A stretch of DNA of 64,000 nucleotides from Clostridium sp. AM22-11AC (GCF_003473545.1 NZ_QUCM01000010.1:39611-103610); one strand, 5' to 3'; counted from the stretch's first letter, positions 31,896-41,444 are shown. Numbers and translations: made by a program. Notes: generated by a model from the letters alone, not told the origin.

Positions 31896-33461
31896 ATGAA
31901 ATTTCAGATTATATTTCAGACATCCAGAAAGGTCACGATTGAATTTTTGGATTTTGGAATTTATTTTACAGAAAAGAAGTATCGTCTGTTGTTAAATGGA
32001 AAAGAAATTCTTACTTCCGATCGGGTAGTTCAGACCATTTCCGGTCTGACGCCTGATACGGAATATGAGCTTACTGCTGTGGCAGACGGGGAAGCAGAAG
32101 AGACGGTTCGTTTTAAGACAGATTATGAATTTGTAACCCTGAACGTACGCCGTTTCGGAGCGAGAGGCGATGGAAAGCATGATGATACAGTTGCTATTCA
32201 GGCGGCGGTGTCATCCTGTCCGGAGCACGGAAGAGTGTATATTCCCAAGGGAGTTTATAAAGTATCCAGTATCTTCCTGAAGAGCCATATGACGCTGGAT
32301 ATTGGGGAAGGAGCAGTGATTTCTGCTTATACAGAGCGGGAGAAATTTCCTATTTTACCGGGACTGATTGAGAGCTATGATGAGACGGATGAATATAATC
32401 TGGGAACATGGGAGGGAAATCCTCTGGATATGTTCGGATCTATTCTTACGGGTATTCATGTTTCAGATGTGGTAATTACCGGAGAAGGAACTCTGGATGG
32501 AAATGCCAGCTATGAAAACTGGTGGAAGGGAGAGGGCCGTGAAAAAATCGGAGGAGCCTTCCGCCCAAGAATGATTTTTTTGAATCACTGTGAAAATGTT
32601 ACTGTTCAGGGACTGACTGTTCAGAACAGTCCAGCCTGGAACCTTCACCCATATTTTTCCAATCATACGAGGTGGATTGATTTGAAGGTACTCAATCCCA
32701 AGCAGTCCCCGAATACGGATGGAATGGATCCTGAATCAGTAGATGGACTGGAAGTAGTAGGCGTATATTTTTCCTTAGGTGACGATTGTATTGCCATGAA
32801 GTCCGGCAAGTTCTATATGGGACATAAATATAAGGTTTCATCAAGAAATGTTGATATTCGCCAGTGCTATATGAGACATGGACACGGAGCGGTAACTCTG
32901 GGCAGCGAAATTGCTGCCGGGGTGAGACATTTGTCCTGTAAGAAGTGTATTTTCGAAGATACGGACCGCGGACTGCGCGTAAAGACCAGAAGAGGCCGTG
33001 GAGAAGATTCTGTAGTTGAGGATATTCTGTTTGAAGATATTAAGATGGATGGCGTTTTAACACCCTTTGTAGTAAATTCCTACTACTGGTGCTGCGATCC
33101 TGACGGACATTCTACCTATGTAAGCACAAAGGAACCGCTTCCGGTTGATGAACGGACTCCCAGAATAAAAGAACTGGCCTTTCGCAACATTGAAGCTCAT
33201 AATTGTCATGTGGCAGGAACCTTTATATATGGACTTCCGGAAGCCAAAATAGAAAAAGTGACAATGGAAAACATAGAGATTGATTTTGCGGAAAATCCAA
33301 CGCCGGAGTATCCCGCAATGATGGCTGAGGTTGAACCCTGTACAAACCGAGGCGTGTTTATCAATAATGTAAAGGAACTCACCTTAAAGAATGTAAAGGT
33401 TCACGGCACAGCAGGAGAACCCTTTGAAATTGAAAATGTAGATTGTGTGGAAAAGGAGTAA
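31896..33461 (+). CDS. GH28 polygalacturonase-like glycoside hydrolase, copy 1
   Basis: A 521-residue enzyme. Residues 1-85 form a fibronectin III-like domain; the rest is a right-handed parallel beta-helix starting at VRRFGARGDGKHDDT. All GH28 active-site motifs are present: NTDG (about 273), GDD (about 296), GHG (about 329) and RVKTRRGRG. There is no signal peptide, so it should act on imported oligosaccharides in the cytoplasm, as exo-polygalacturonase or rhamnogalacturonan hydrolase. The next gene starts three bases after its stop. Confidence 0.88.
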   Translation: MKFQIIFQTSRKVTIEFLDFGIYFTEKKYRLLLNGKEILTSDRVVQTISGLTPDTEYELTAVADGEAEETVRFKTDYEFVTLNVRRFGARGDGKHDDTVAIQAAVSSCPEHGRVYIPKGVYKVSSIFLKSHMTLDIGEGAVISAYTEREKFPILPGLIESYDETDEYNLGTWEGNPLDMFGSILTGIHVSDVVITGEGTLDGNASYENWWKGEGREKIGGAFRPRMIFLNHCENVTVQGLTVQNSPAWNLHPYFSNHTRWIDLKVLNPKQSPNTDGMDPESVDGLEVVGVYFSLGDDCIAMKSGKFYMGHKYKVSSRNVDIRQCYMRHGHGAVTLGSEIAAGVRHLSCKKCIFEDTDRGLRVKTRRGRGEDSVVEDILFEDIKMDGVLTPFVVNSYYWCCDPDGHSTYVSTKEPLPVDERTPRIKELAFRNIEAHNCHVAGTFIYGLPEAKIEKVTMENIEIDFAENPTPEYPAMMAEVEPCTNRGVFINNVKELTLKNVKVHGTAGEPFEIENVDCVEKE

Positions 33462-33464
33462 ACG

Positions 33465-34286
33465 ATGGAGTTAGCGATAACAAGTACCAGCATGAAGCTG
33501 AGAGATCGAGCTCCGGTAGTTTTCCGGGGTGAGGATAACTGGTGCTTTGAACAGATCCGCAGCATAGGATATGATGGCGTAGAGCTTCATATCCATGATT
33601 CCTCTCAGCTTGACAGGAAGCAGTTAAAGGAGGAATTGGATCAGTTTGGCCTGAGTTTGACTTCGATTGGAACAGGATCTGCCTATGGAAAAGACAGGGT
33701 GTTTTTATCCAGCGAAGATGCGGATGTAAGACAGGCTGCAATTGAACGTATTAAGGGACATATCCTTACGGCTTCTGATTATCCTCATGCTGTGGTGATT
33801 ATCGGGCTGATTAAGGGAAAGGTATCAGACTGCGAAAGCAGAGAAAGCTATTTTGCCAATCTGATACCTGCTCTGCGGGAATGTGCAGAAGAAGCGGGAA
33901 AATATCAGGTATATCTGGGGCTTGAGGTTATCAACCGGTATGAAAGCGATGTGATCAATACCGTTAAGGAGGGACTTGAATTTCTGGAAATGGTTGGATC
34001 ACCATGGTTGCAGCTGCATCTGGATACATACCATATGAATATTGAAGAGAGTGATATTAAAAAATCAATTCAATCAGCTAAGGGGAAAATCTGTCATGTA
34101 CACGTTGCAGATAATGACCGTTGGTTTGTAGGACATGGGCACTATGATTTCGCCGAAACATTAGGTGCTTTGAAGGAAATAGGTTATACCGGAGCTGTCA
34201 GTGTAGAATCCTTCGGTTTTCCGGATATGATCAGTTCTGCCAGGGCATCTTATGAAAATATGAGACATATTATGAATCAGTTATAA
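33465..34286 (+). CDS. Sugar phosphate isomerase/epimerase family TIM-barrel protein
   Basis: A 273-residue xylose-isomerase-like TIM barrel. The expected metal residues are seen: Glu in LGLEVINRYE (about 142), Asp and His in LHLDTYHMN (about 177), His in CHVHVADNDR (about 208) and Glu in VSVESFG (about 244). Relatives are ketose 3-epimerases and inosose or hydroxypyruvate isomerases. In this operon it may isomerise the unsaturated uronate product or another pectin-derived sugar acid; the substrate is inferred from context only. A terminator follows. Confidence 0.8.
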   Translation: MELAITSTSMKLRDRAPVVFRGEDNWCFEQIRSIGYDGVELHIHDSSQLDRKQLKEELDQFGLSLTSIGTGSAYGKDRVFLSSEDADVRQAAIERIKGHILTASDYPHAVVIIGLIKGKVSDCESRESYFANLIPALRECAEEAGKYQVYLGLEVINRYESDVINTVKEGLEFLEMVGSPWLQLHLDTYHMNIEESDIKKSIQSAKGKICHVHVADNDRWFVGHGHYDFAETLGALKEIGYTGAVSVESFGFPDMISSARASYENMRHIMNQL

Positions 34287-34290
34287 AGAA

Positions 34291-34335
34291 AAGCTGCAGT
34301 GGGAACCATCAAATATGGAAACTCTGCAGCTTTTT
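34291..34335 (+). terminator. Terminator of the pectin operon
   Basis: AAGCTGCAG (34291-34299) pairs with CTGCAGCTT (34324-34332), followed by T residues. Confidence 0.8.
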
Positions 34336-34413
34336 CTATCCGATTTTCAGATTTTGTGATAGAATAGAAAAATGCAATGGATAATTATTGAACGGGAGGG
34401 GGGTGCGAATTAA

Positions 34414-35106
34414 GTGGAGAAAACAGTGTTGTTAGTGGATCAGGCATATGAAGACATTAAAAATATGATCTGTAATTTTGAGTTGATACCGGGCCAGATC
34501 GTATCAGATTTTACATTAAGTAAAAAAATGGGAATGAGCAGAACGCCGATCCGTCAGGCGCTGCAGAAGCTTGAAGGCGATGATTTGATTGTAGATGCAG
34601 GTGCGGGGAAGAGCTATCAGGTCAGTCCTATTACAGAAGATGGAATTATTGATCTTTTTGATGCAAGAGAAGGAATTGAGGTTGCAGCTGTACGTATTGC
34701 TCTTGAAAAAGGGATTGATGAAACAAGGCTGATAGAACTGGAGCGTATTAACCGGAATATGGAGGATGCTAATATAGCCGGAAGAATTAAGGAAAATTTT
34801 GAGGCGGATCAGCAATTTCATGATTATCTTGTAAATCTCTCACGGAATAAAAAACTGATACGTTTTCATGAAAGCCTGCTTCTTCAGTGCCGTCGGGTAA
34901 GGATGATTTCATATCTGGAGCGTAAATATCAGGATAAAGCATACAGGGATCATCAAATGATTTTAGAGGGTCTTAAGTCAGGAGACAGCAGACTGGCGCA
35001 GCAGGCGCTGGCTGAACATATTGAAACAGCAAGGCTGGATTATCTGAGAGTTATGAAGGAGAAGAATATAACAGAGGATTTTGGGATGCTTCGCTTTTTC
35101 CGCTGA
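34414..35106 (+). CDS. GntR-family regulator, FCD subfamily, of the pectin island
   Basis: A 230-residue regulator. The winged helix holds LSKKMGMSRTPIRQALQKLEGDDLI (about 31-55). The FCD domain has metal-binding residues in ADQQFHDYL, YRDHQMI and LAEHIETAR. It starts at GTG 34414 behind GGGAGGGGGG. FCD regulators near uronate genes (UxuR/ExuR type) bind sugar acids. The TGTATACA palindromes upstream of the pectin operon are its most likely operators. It is a monocistronic unit between two terminators. Confidence 0.85.
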   Translation: MEKTVLLVDQAYEDIKNMICNFELIPGQIVSDFTLSKKMGMSRTPIRQALQKLEGDDLIVDAGAGKSYQVSPITEDGIIDLFDAREGIEVAAVRIALEKGIDETRLIELERINRNMEDANIAGRIKENFEADQQFHDYLVNLSRNKKLIRFHESLLLQCRRVRMISYLERKYQDKAYRDHQMILEGLKSGDSRLAQQALAEHIETARLDYLRVMKEKNITEDFGMLRFFR

Positions 35107-35142
35107 AAAATACCTCAAGCAGCAGATGCTTGGGGTATTTTT
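35106..35142 (+). terminator. Long-stem terminator after gntR
   Basis: AAAAATACCTCAAGCA pairs with TGCTTGGGGTATTTTT around a five-base loop. The A and T arms make it work in both directions. Confidence 0.88.
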
Positions 35143-35250
35143 AATTTCCACAAGACAAACCCCCGGTAAAGGTGGTATGATAATACCAAAAGAACTAATC
35201 AGAAGAAAGCAGGTGAAGGGCTTGACATTATAGGAAGGGAAAAGTTTTTT

Positions 35251-35695
35251 ATGAAGAAAATGAAGAGAGCAGCACTGGCAATGGCTTCCGTTACAGCAAT
35301 TTCACTGGTTGGATGCGGTGGAAGCAACACAACTACTACAGCAGATACCAAGGCAGCAGGTGAAAGCAGCGCAGAAGGCGGAAATTCCGGTGATATTTCC
35401 GGTAACATCACTTTTTCCTGGTGGGGCGGAGATTCAAGACATGAAGCAACTGAAAAAGCGATCGAGGCTTTTCAGGCAAAATACGAAGGTGTAACTGTAA
35501 GTCCGGAATACGGCGCATGGTCCGGATGGGAAGAGAAACAGTCCTTAAACATCTTGGGCGGCAACTCAGCAGATCTGATGTAGATCAACTGGAACTGGAT
35601 CGACCTTTATTCTAATAATGGAACAAATTTTGCTGATTTAAACCAGTACGCAGATATTATTGATCTGTCCCAGTTCCCGGAAAGCGCACTTGAAG
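35251..35695 (+). pseudogene. Truncated second sugar-binding lipoprotein gene
   Basis: The frame encodes a lipoprotein signal (LVGC) and the start of a binding protein closely similar to the one at 27577: TFSWWGGDSRHEAT, EYGAWSGW, SADLM. At 35581-35583 a TAG replaces the glutamine codon expected from the paralogue (DLMQ). Beyond it the frame continues INWNWIDLY and YADIIDLSQFPE to about 35692, where the sequence switches abruptly into GH28. Roughly 300 codons of the binding protein are missing. The gene is dead twice over, by nonsense mutation and deletion. Confidence 0.9.
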
Positions 35696-37258
35696 AAAGT
35701 AAGCTGTATTTTTAAGAATGCAAGATCTGCTACCATTGAGATCGGGGATGAGGGGATCTTTCACACAAAACGAGAATATGAAGTCTATGTCAATGACGCA
35801 TTTTACCAGAAGACAGACCGGGTGATTACCGGGATCTATGATCTGCAGCCTTCTTCCGATTATAAGGTACGTATAGTGGCAGAAGATGAGCAGGCGTGTA
35901 TCGAGATAAAGACTGATGAGGAATTTGTGACACTTAATGTCAGGGATTTTGGTGCAAAGGGAGATGGAATCACGGATGATACTCTTTTTATCCAGTCTGC
36001 CATTATGGCATGCCCGAAAAAAGGCCGTGTGCTGATCCCTGAGGGAACTTATAAGGTGACCAGCCTGTTTTTAAAGGATGACCTGAATTTGGAACTGGCA
36101 CAGGGAGCTGTGCTTTCTGCTGAAACAGACCGCAGGAAATTTCCAATCTATCCGGGACTGATCCAGAGCTGGGATGAGACAGAAGAGTATAATCTTGGAA
36201 CTTGGGAGGGAAATCCTCTTCCTATGTTTTCCGCGATCATTACAGGTGTTAATGTGAAACATGTTGTGATCTACGGAAAAGGAGTGATTGACGGAAACGC
36301 AAATTTTGATGAGGACAACTGGTGGTATCAGCCAAAAGTGAAGCGGATCGCATTCCGCCCGAGAATGCTCTTTCTCAATCACTGCGAGGATGTAGTTGTT
36401 GCCGGTATCCAGGTACAAAACAGTCCAAGCTGGAATATCCACCCATATTTTTCCGACAATCTCCGCTTTATAGATCTTAAGGTACTAAATCCAAAAGTTT
36501 CCCCGAACACAGATGGCCTGGATCCGGAATCATGCAAAAATGTAGAGATCGTTGGTGTATATTTTTCTCTGGGAGATGACGGTATTGCTGTTAAAGCCGG
36601 AAAAATTTATATGGGTGCAAAGTATAAACGTCCATGTGAAAATCTTATGATCCGTCAGTGCTGTATGCGGGACGGTCATGGTTCTGTAACGATCGGAAGT
36701 GAAATGGCAGGAGGAGTGATAAACCTTACTGTTAAGGACTGTCTCTTTATCAATACAGACCGTGGACTTAGGATCAAGACGAGACGTGGCCGGGGAAAAG
36801 ATGCTATTGTTGACGAGATCCTGTTTGACAATATCCAGATGGATCAGGTTATGACACCGCTCGTTATTAACTGCTTCTATTTCTGTGATCCAGATGGACA
36901 TATTGAGTATGTTCGCAGCAAGGAGGCACTTCCGGTTGATGAGCGTACTCCCCAGATCCGCAGTCTTGTATTCAAAAATATTGAGGCAAAAAACTGTCAT
37001 GTTGCAGGTGCTTTCTTCTACGGACTTCCGGAGAAAAAAATCCAGAAGGTGGTTATGGAACATGTTCATATTACCTATGATGAAAACCCGCAGCCAGGAG
37101 CTCCGGCCATGCTTGACGGAATTGAGCCATGTACAAAAGTAGGAATATTTGCAGATAATATTGAAGAACTGATTATGCACGATGTAAAGGTTGAAGGCCA
37201 GGAGGGAGAGGCGTTCATACTGAGAAATATTGAAAACATGATCAGTGATCCGCAATAA
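35690..37258 (+). CDS. GH28 polygalacturonase-like glycoside hydrolase, copy 2, with rebuilt 5' end
   Basis: Read from TTG 35690 it has 522 residues, almost exactly the length of the intact paralogue at 31896. The fibronectin-like N-terminus (IFKNARSATIEI) and the beta-helix (VRDFGAKGDGITDDT) are complete, and the active-site motifs NTDG, GDD, GHG and RIKTRRGRG are intact. Comparison with the paralogue puts the original ATG at the deletion junction, where TTG-AAG-AAA now stands. A weak GGAAAG lies five bases before the TTG. Expression is uncertain: the catalytic domain looks functional, but promoter and start are borrowed from the broken binding-protein gene. Confidence 0.75.
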   Translation: MKKVSCIFKNARSATIEIGDEGIFHTKREYEVYVNDAFYQKTDRVITGIYDLQPSSDYKVRIVAEDEQACIEIKTDEEFVTLNVRDFGAKGDGITDDTLFIQSAIMACPKKGRVLIPEGTYKVTSLFLKDDLNLELAQGAVLSAETDRRKFPIYPGLIQSWDETEEYNLGTWEGNPLPMFSAIITGVNVKHVVIYGKGVIDGNANFDEDNWWYQPKVKRIAFRPRMLFLNHCEDVVVAGIQVQNSPSWNIHPYFSDNLRFIDLKVLNPKVSPNTDGLDPESCKNVEIVGVYFSLGDDGIAVKAGKIYMGAKYKRPCENLMIRQCCMRDGHGSVTIGSEMAGGVINLTVKDCLFINTDRGLRIKTRRGRGKDAIVDEILFDNIQMDQVMTPLVINCFYFCDPDGHIEYVRSKEALPVDERTPQIRSLVFKNIEAKNCHVAGAFFYGLPEKKIQKVVMEHVHITYDENPQPGAPAMLDGIEPCTKVGIFADNIEELIMHDVKVEGQEGEAFILRNIENMISDPQ

Positions 37259-37310
37259 AAAGTGATATACTAGTTTGTAAAGGATATCAAAATGGGACGG
37301 AGGAATAGAC

Positions 37311-38300
37311 ATGGGGGTAACGATCAAAGATATTGCGCAGAAAGCGGGGGTCTCTTATTCTACGGTTTCGAGAGCATTAAATGGGATCGGAAGTACAAAC
37401 GGGGATCGTCGGAAGCGGATATTGGAGATTGCCAAGGAGATGGGGTATGTTCCTAATCAGGCGGCGATCCATCTGAAACTTTCAAGATCCTATGTGATCG
37501 GTCTGTATTTCTCAACCATCAGCAAGATGACATCACCCTTCGTTCTCCATGATGTTCTCACGGGAGTATACAGTATTGTAGGGAGTAAGTATAATATTGT
37601 AGTCAAAGGTATTGACATGCACGAAGCGGGAACATTAAATCCGACCTATTATGATGGGATCATTGTTTTAAGCCAGAGAACGGAAGACCGGGCATTTATG
37701 GAGGAAGTTCTGGAGAAAAAGATCCCTATGGTTGTGATCTGCCGTAAGGTGGATATAGATGCACCCAATGTAACAACCGATGAAACGAAGGCAATGGAAA
37801 CAGCAATGGATTATCTGATCGAAAACGGCCATCGAAATATCTGTGTGATCGAAGGGGCTCCGAATTTGGACTCTACAAGACTGCGCCATATTGGATGGCA
37901 GAATGCAGCCAGAAAACATGGCCTGGATCCGGATATCATTCCCACTGTCAGCGGGACTTACCGGTACGCAAGCGGGTATCAGGGGGCAAAGCTCCTTCTG
38001 GAGTACCATCCCACAGCTCTTTTATGCTTCAATGATGAAATGGCTTTCGGAGCGAGAGAGGCTATAGTAGAAGAAGGGCTGAAAGTGCCGGATGACGTTT
38101 CATTGATCGGCTTTGATAACTGGGATATGTCTGGATACAGCAGTATGAAACTGACAACGGTTGAGCGGAGTATGAGTGAGATCGCAAAAGAGGGCACCAG
38201 GGTCCTTTTGCGCAGGATCGAAGACGGCGTAGAGGATAACCACAGGATCGTTCTGGAAAACCGTCTGATCGTCCGGAATACGGTCAGACGGCTGGTGTAG
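37311..38300 (+). CDS. LacI-family transcriptional regulator
   Basis: A 329-residue regulator. Residues 1-50 form the LacI helix-turn-helix and hinge (TIKDIAQKAGVSYSTVSRALNG, then YVPNQAA). Residues 60-329 form the periplasmic-binding-protein-like sensor with LLCFNDEMAFGA and SLIGFDNWDMS. It sits downstream of the second GH28 gene and probably responds to a pectin-derived sugar. The cre/LacI-like site at 27070 and the TTTGCAAA pair at 27293 are candidate targets. The start ATG follows GGACGGAGG. Confidence 0.87.
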   Translation: MGVTIKDIAQKAGVSYSTVSRALNGIGSTNGDRRKRILEIAKEMGYVPNQAAIHLKLSRSYVIGLYFSTISKMTSPFVLHDVLTGVYSIVGSKYNIVVKGIDMHEAGTLNPTYYDGIIVLSQRTEDRAFMEEVLEKKIPMVVICRKVDIDAPNVTTDETKAMETAMDYLIENGHRNICVIEGAPNLDSTRLRHIGWQNAARKHGLDPDIIPTVSGTYRYASGYQGAKLLLEYHPTALLCFNDEMAFGAREAIVEEGLKVPDDVSLIGFDNWDMSGYSSMKLTTVERSMSEIAKEGTRVLLRRIEDGVEDNHRIVLENRLIVRNTVRRLV

Positions 38301-38331
38301 CTGGTATACAGTTTTTTATATATGAGAAGGA

Positions 38332-39735
38332 TCAAAGTTCCTGCTCATAAAGGTAAATAAAGTAGGTCAGTGCAAGAAGGTCGGCGCTGCCGCCTGGACT
38401 GATGTTGCGTTCTATCATTTCAGCATCAAGTTCTTTTGCATAAGTAAGAAGCTCATGGGTATCATGGGCTTTTTCTTTTAGTACAGTTTGGATACGGGCC
38501 TGCAGTTCTTTCATTTCTTCGTAGGAAGAGCGGTTTACGATGTTGGTGTCTTCGGAGGTCGCAATAATGGACAGCAGGGTGATCACACCGGCATCATTGA
38601 TGGAACGGCCTTTTTTCAGCTCTTCTTTCAGGATGGGGAGAGCTGTTTTTAATACGGTTGCGTAGCCGGACAGTGCTTCACCCCGGGCTCCTTTCATACC
38701 ATAGAGGGCGTAGAGGCGTTCGCCATTGGTGCGGGCGGTTTCTGCCGTAATATCTTTGAAATCTTCCAGGACATCGGCTACCAGTTTCCGGTTGATGGAG
38801 AGCAGAGTGTCTGGGGAATAGGGGATATGGTTTGCATACATATAGCCTAAGGAGCAGTTTAAGATCGCCAGGGAGAAGATAAGTCCTTTGTGTGTATTGA
38901 TGCCTTTGGTGGCGGTCATCATGGCATCTTCTGCCTGGATCCCTAAAGAGCGCAGTCTTGCAAAGATACGGGAAAATGGTTCGTGGCCGTTTTCGTGTTC
39001 TTTTTCCATGCCGCAGAGGGCGAATTTCTCAAAGTAGTGGTTTAAGGAAACGGCGCTGGCTTCAAAAGTGAAGATGTCCATATCTTTGTGGGCGCCGGTA
39101 TTGTTGCGGTCTACCAGTCCTGGTTTAGGGGTGGCGCTTACCTCGTAGAGAAGGGCCTGCATGGACAGGGAAGACAGTTTTTTTGCCTGTTTTTCTTCAA
39201 AATAGTCTTTCATCAGTTCGCAGGCTTTATCTAACAGTTCTTTTACTGTGTGGGTACGGGAACGGCTGCATACAAAGGCATCGTTGCTGCATAAAAGGCA
39301 TTTTCTGCCTGGAAAGCCAAGTTCTGTACGGGAAACTTTGGTTTCATCGGTACGGATCACATCAATGTCGAAAAGACGGCCAAAGGACAGGCTGTCTTCT
39401 AAAAGGCAGAGGATCTCTTTGATGAAAAGGGTATCACCTTTAACAGACCAGAACTGTTCGTTTCCTGTAAAATCGCGGATCGTCCGTTTTTCAAGGACCG
39501 GGATCTTCCAGGCGTGAAGCTGGGAGTCGATGAGACGGACGCCTTCTTCAAAGGTCATTTCTCCTAAAGGAAAGACTTTGATGGGACCGGGAATATTTAA
39601 GGTGAAGGAAATGACTGTGGCATTGTGGGTGCGGATCAGTTCCTGCTGGATGGCGTGGCGCCTGTCTCTTGCATTTAACATATCCAGTACTGCAACTTCA
39701 CGTCCGGTGATGAATTGGGATGAGTCTGTATTCAT
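38332..39735 (-). CDS. citXG: CitXG: fused holo-citrate lyase synthase and triphosphoribosyl-dephospho-CoA synthase
   Basis: A 467-residue bifunctional protein that makes and attaches the citrate lyase prosthetic group. The N-terminal ~175 residues are CitX-like (AVLDMLNARDRRHAIQ, then GFPGRKCLLCSNDAFVCSRSR). The C-terminal ~285 residues are CitG-like (LLYEVSATPKPGLVDRNNTGAHKDM, residues about 209-233, and GGSADLLALT at the end). No citC, citD, citE or citF is in the window, so its target enzyme is encoded elsewhere. It is transcribed from the minus strand, divergent from the aminotransferase gene. Confidence 0.88.
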   Translation of the reverse strand: MNTDSSQFITGREVAVLDMLNARDRRHAIQQELIRTHNATVISFTLNIPGPIKVFPLGEMTFEEGVRLIDSQLHAWKIPVLEKRTIRDFTGNEQFWSVKGDTLFIKEILCLLEDSLSFGRLFDIDVIRTDETKVSRTELGFPGRKCLLCSNDAFVCSRSRTHTVKELLDKACELMKDYFEEKQAKKLSSLSMQALLYEVSATPKPGLVDRNNTGAHKDMDIFTFEASAVSLNHYFEKFALCGMEKEHENGHEPFSRIFARLRSLGIQAEDAMMTATKGINTHKGLIFSLAILNCSLGYMYANHIPYSPDTLLSINRKLVADVLEDFKDITAETARTNGERLYALYGMKGARGEALSGYATVLKTALPILKEELKKGRSINDAGVITLLSIIATSEDTNIVNRSSYEEMKELQARIQTVLKEKAHDTHELLTYAKELDAEMIERNISPGGSADLLALTYFIYLYEQEL

Positions 39736-39942
39736 AAGGATTTTACCTCCAGATCATGGTATAGGCAGGTTCTGAAAAGCTGCGTTTTTGAGCTGAAATA
39801 AAAAGAACCTTTATTAATGAGTATAGCATATAAAAGGCTTTGAGGAAAGCTGGTTACAGTATGCCAGATGTTGAATTATAATAAAATAGATGCAGAATTA
39901 CTTTATGACTTTACAGTGGCAAAATAAATTTTTCTAAAATCA

Positions 39943-39971
39943 TTGCGTTGGATACGTTAATGTGTTAAAAT
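39943..39971 (+). promoter_or_regulatory. Promoter of the aminotransferase gene
   Basis: TTGCGT (39943-39948) and TAAAAT (39966-39971) with a 17-base spacer. Confidence 0.5.
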
Positions 39972-40044
39972 TTTTGTTAATGAAAAAGAACAGCCGGTGC
40001 GGACACAAAAGGATAAAGGCACGATCGCTGTAGGAGGTAGAGAG

Positions 40045-41241
40045 ATGGTTCTTTCAAAGAATATGCAGAAACTGGTAGCAGGAAGTTCCACAATAAGAAA
40101 ACTTTTTGAGGAAGGTATTGAGCTGGCAAAGGAAGTTGGCGCTGAGAATGTATATGATTTCAGCCTTGGAAACCCGGCCGCTCCTGTACCGGAAGAAGTA
40201 AAGAAGAGCATTTACGATATTCTTGAAAACAGAAATGCCAATTTCGTACACTGCTATATGCCAAATGCCGGTTATCCGGAAGTAAGGGAGAAAGTAGCGG
40301 CAAACTTAAATAAGAAATACAATTCTTCTTTTACAAAAGATGACATTATTATGACCGTAGGTGCTGCAGGCGGTATCAACTGTGTTCTGCGCTGTCTGTT
40401 AGAGGCAGAGGATGAGGTCCTTTGCTTTGCTCCGTTCTTTGGTGAGTACAACAGCTATGTTATGAACTTCGGCGGAAATTTAAAGGTAGTTCCTGCTGAT
40501 TATGAGACTTTCCAGTTAAATGTGGAAGAGGCTGACAAGTATATTACAGAGCGCACCAAGGCTGTGATCATCAACAATCCAAATAACCCATCTGGTGTTG
40601 TATACAATAAAGAGACGCTGATCCGTTTACAGAAGATGTTGGAGAAGGCGGAGGAGCGCATCGGACATCCGATCTATGTTCTTTCTGATGAGCCATACCG
40701 TGAACTGGTATATGATGGCTGTGAGCTTCCATTTGCACCGGATTATATTAAGAACTGTATCGTAGTTTACTCCTTCAGTAAGTCCCTGTCCCTGTCTGGT
40801 GAGCGTATTGGATATATGGCTGTGAGCCGCCAGATCGCAGAGTATGATACCATGATCAATGCCCTGGTGGTTGCAAACCGCTGCATCGGTTACATTAATG
40901 CACCATCTTTATTCCAGCTGGTTGTAGCTGACTGCCTGGATGTAAAGACAGATGTGGAATTTTATGACAGAAACCGCAAGCTGTTATATGAATCCATGAA
41001 GGATATGGGCTTTGAGTGCGTAAAGCCGGAGGGAGCTTTCTATATGCTGGTTAAGGCACCTACAGGGGATGACGCAGAGTTTTCCGCAGCAGCCAAGAAG
41101 TTTAACCTGCTGATCGTACCTGCAACCAGCTTTGGCTGTCCTGGTTATGTTCGTATGGCATACTGCGTATCCAATGAGATGATCCACAGAGCACTTCCTG
41201 CACTGCAGAAGCTGGCTGATCATTACGGTCTGAAGAAATAA
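40045..41241 (+). CDS. Class I/II PLP-dependent aminotransferase (aspartate aminotransferase-like)
   Basis: A 398-residue fold-type I enzyme. Key parts are the glycine-rich opening DFSLGNPAAPVP, NNPNNPSGVVY (about 178), the PLP aspartate in LSDEPYREL, the Schiff-base lysine in YSFSKSLSLSGERIGY (about 246), and the carboxylate-binding Arg in YVRMAYC. ATG 40045 is chosen for the GGAGG seven bases upstream; an upstream frame adds 16 residues without support. It transfers amino groups between amino acids and 2-oxo acids; specificity is not predictable here. A terminator follows. Confidence 0.88.
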   Translation: MVLSKNMQKLVAGSSTIRKLFEEGIELAKEVGAENVYDFSLGNPAAPVPEEVKKSIYDILENRNANFVHCYMPNAGYPEVREKVAANLNKKYNSSFTKDDIIMTVGAAGGINCVLRCLLEAEDEVLCFAPFFGEYNSYVMNFGGNLKVVPADYETFQLNVEEADKYITERTKAVIINNPNNPSGVVYNKETLIRLQKMLEKAEERIGHPIYVLSDEPYRELVYDGCELPFAPDYIKNCIVVYSFSKSLSLSGERIGYMAVSRQIAEYDTMINALVVANRCIGYINAPSLFQLVVADCLDVKTDVEFYDRNRKLLYESMKDMGFECVKPEGAFYMLVKAPTGDDAEFSAAAKKFNLLIVPATSFGCPGYVRMAYCVSNEMIHRALPALQKLADHYGLKK

Positions 41242-41293
41242 AGAAATAACGGCAATTATAAAAAAACTATAAAAACTTTAAAATGTAAAAATA

Positions 41294-41340
41294 AAAAGGC
41301 TGACAGGAAAAATCGTAAGTATATTTCCTGCCAGCTTTTA
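41294..41340 (+). terminator. Terminator after the aminotransferase gene
   Basis: CAGGAAA/TTTCCTG plus outer AAAAGgCT/AGCTTTT form an interrupted stem with T residues at the 3' side. Confidence 0.7.
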
Positions 41341-41415
41341 GTTTGTATACAACTTTTGGAAATTATGTACAAATATCGAAAGTGTATTTTGTGCGAAATT
41401 ATTGTGTAAAACCAG

Positions 41416-41444
41416 TTGATATTAGAAAAAAAATATGTTAATAT
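41416..41444 (+). promoter_or_regulatory. Promoter of the TRAP transporter operon
   Basis: TTGATA (41416-41421) and TAATAT (41439-41444) with a 17-base spacer. The leader is about 220 bases long. Confidence 0.6.

Noticed and set aside
36530..37327. A 265-codon open frame on the minus strand across the second GH28 gene
   Set aside because: It is antisense to a clear GH28 coding region and resembles no protein family.
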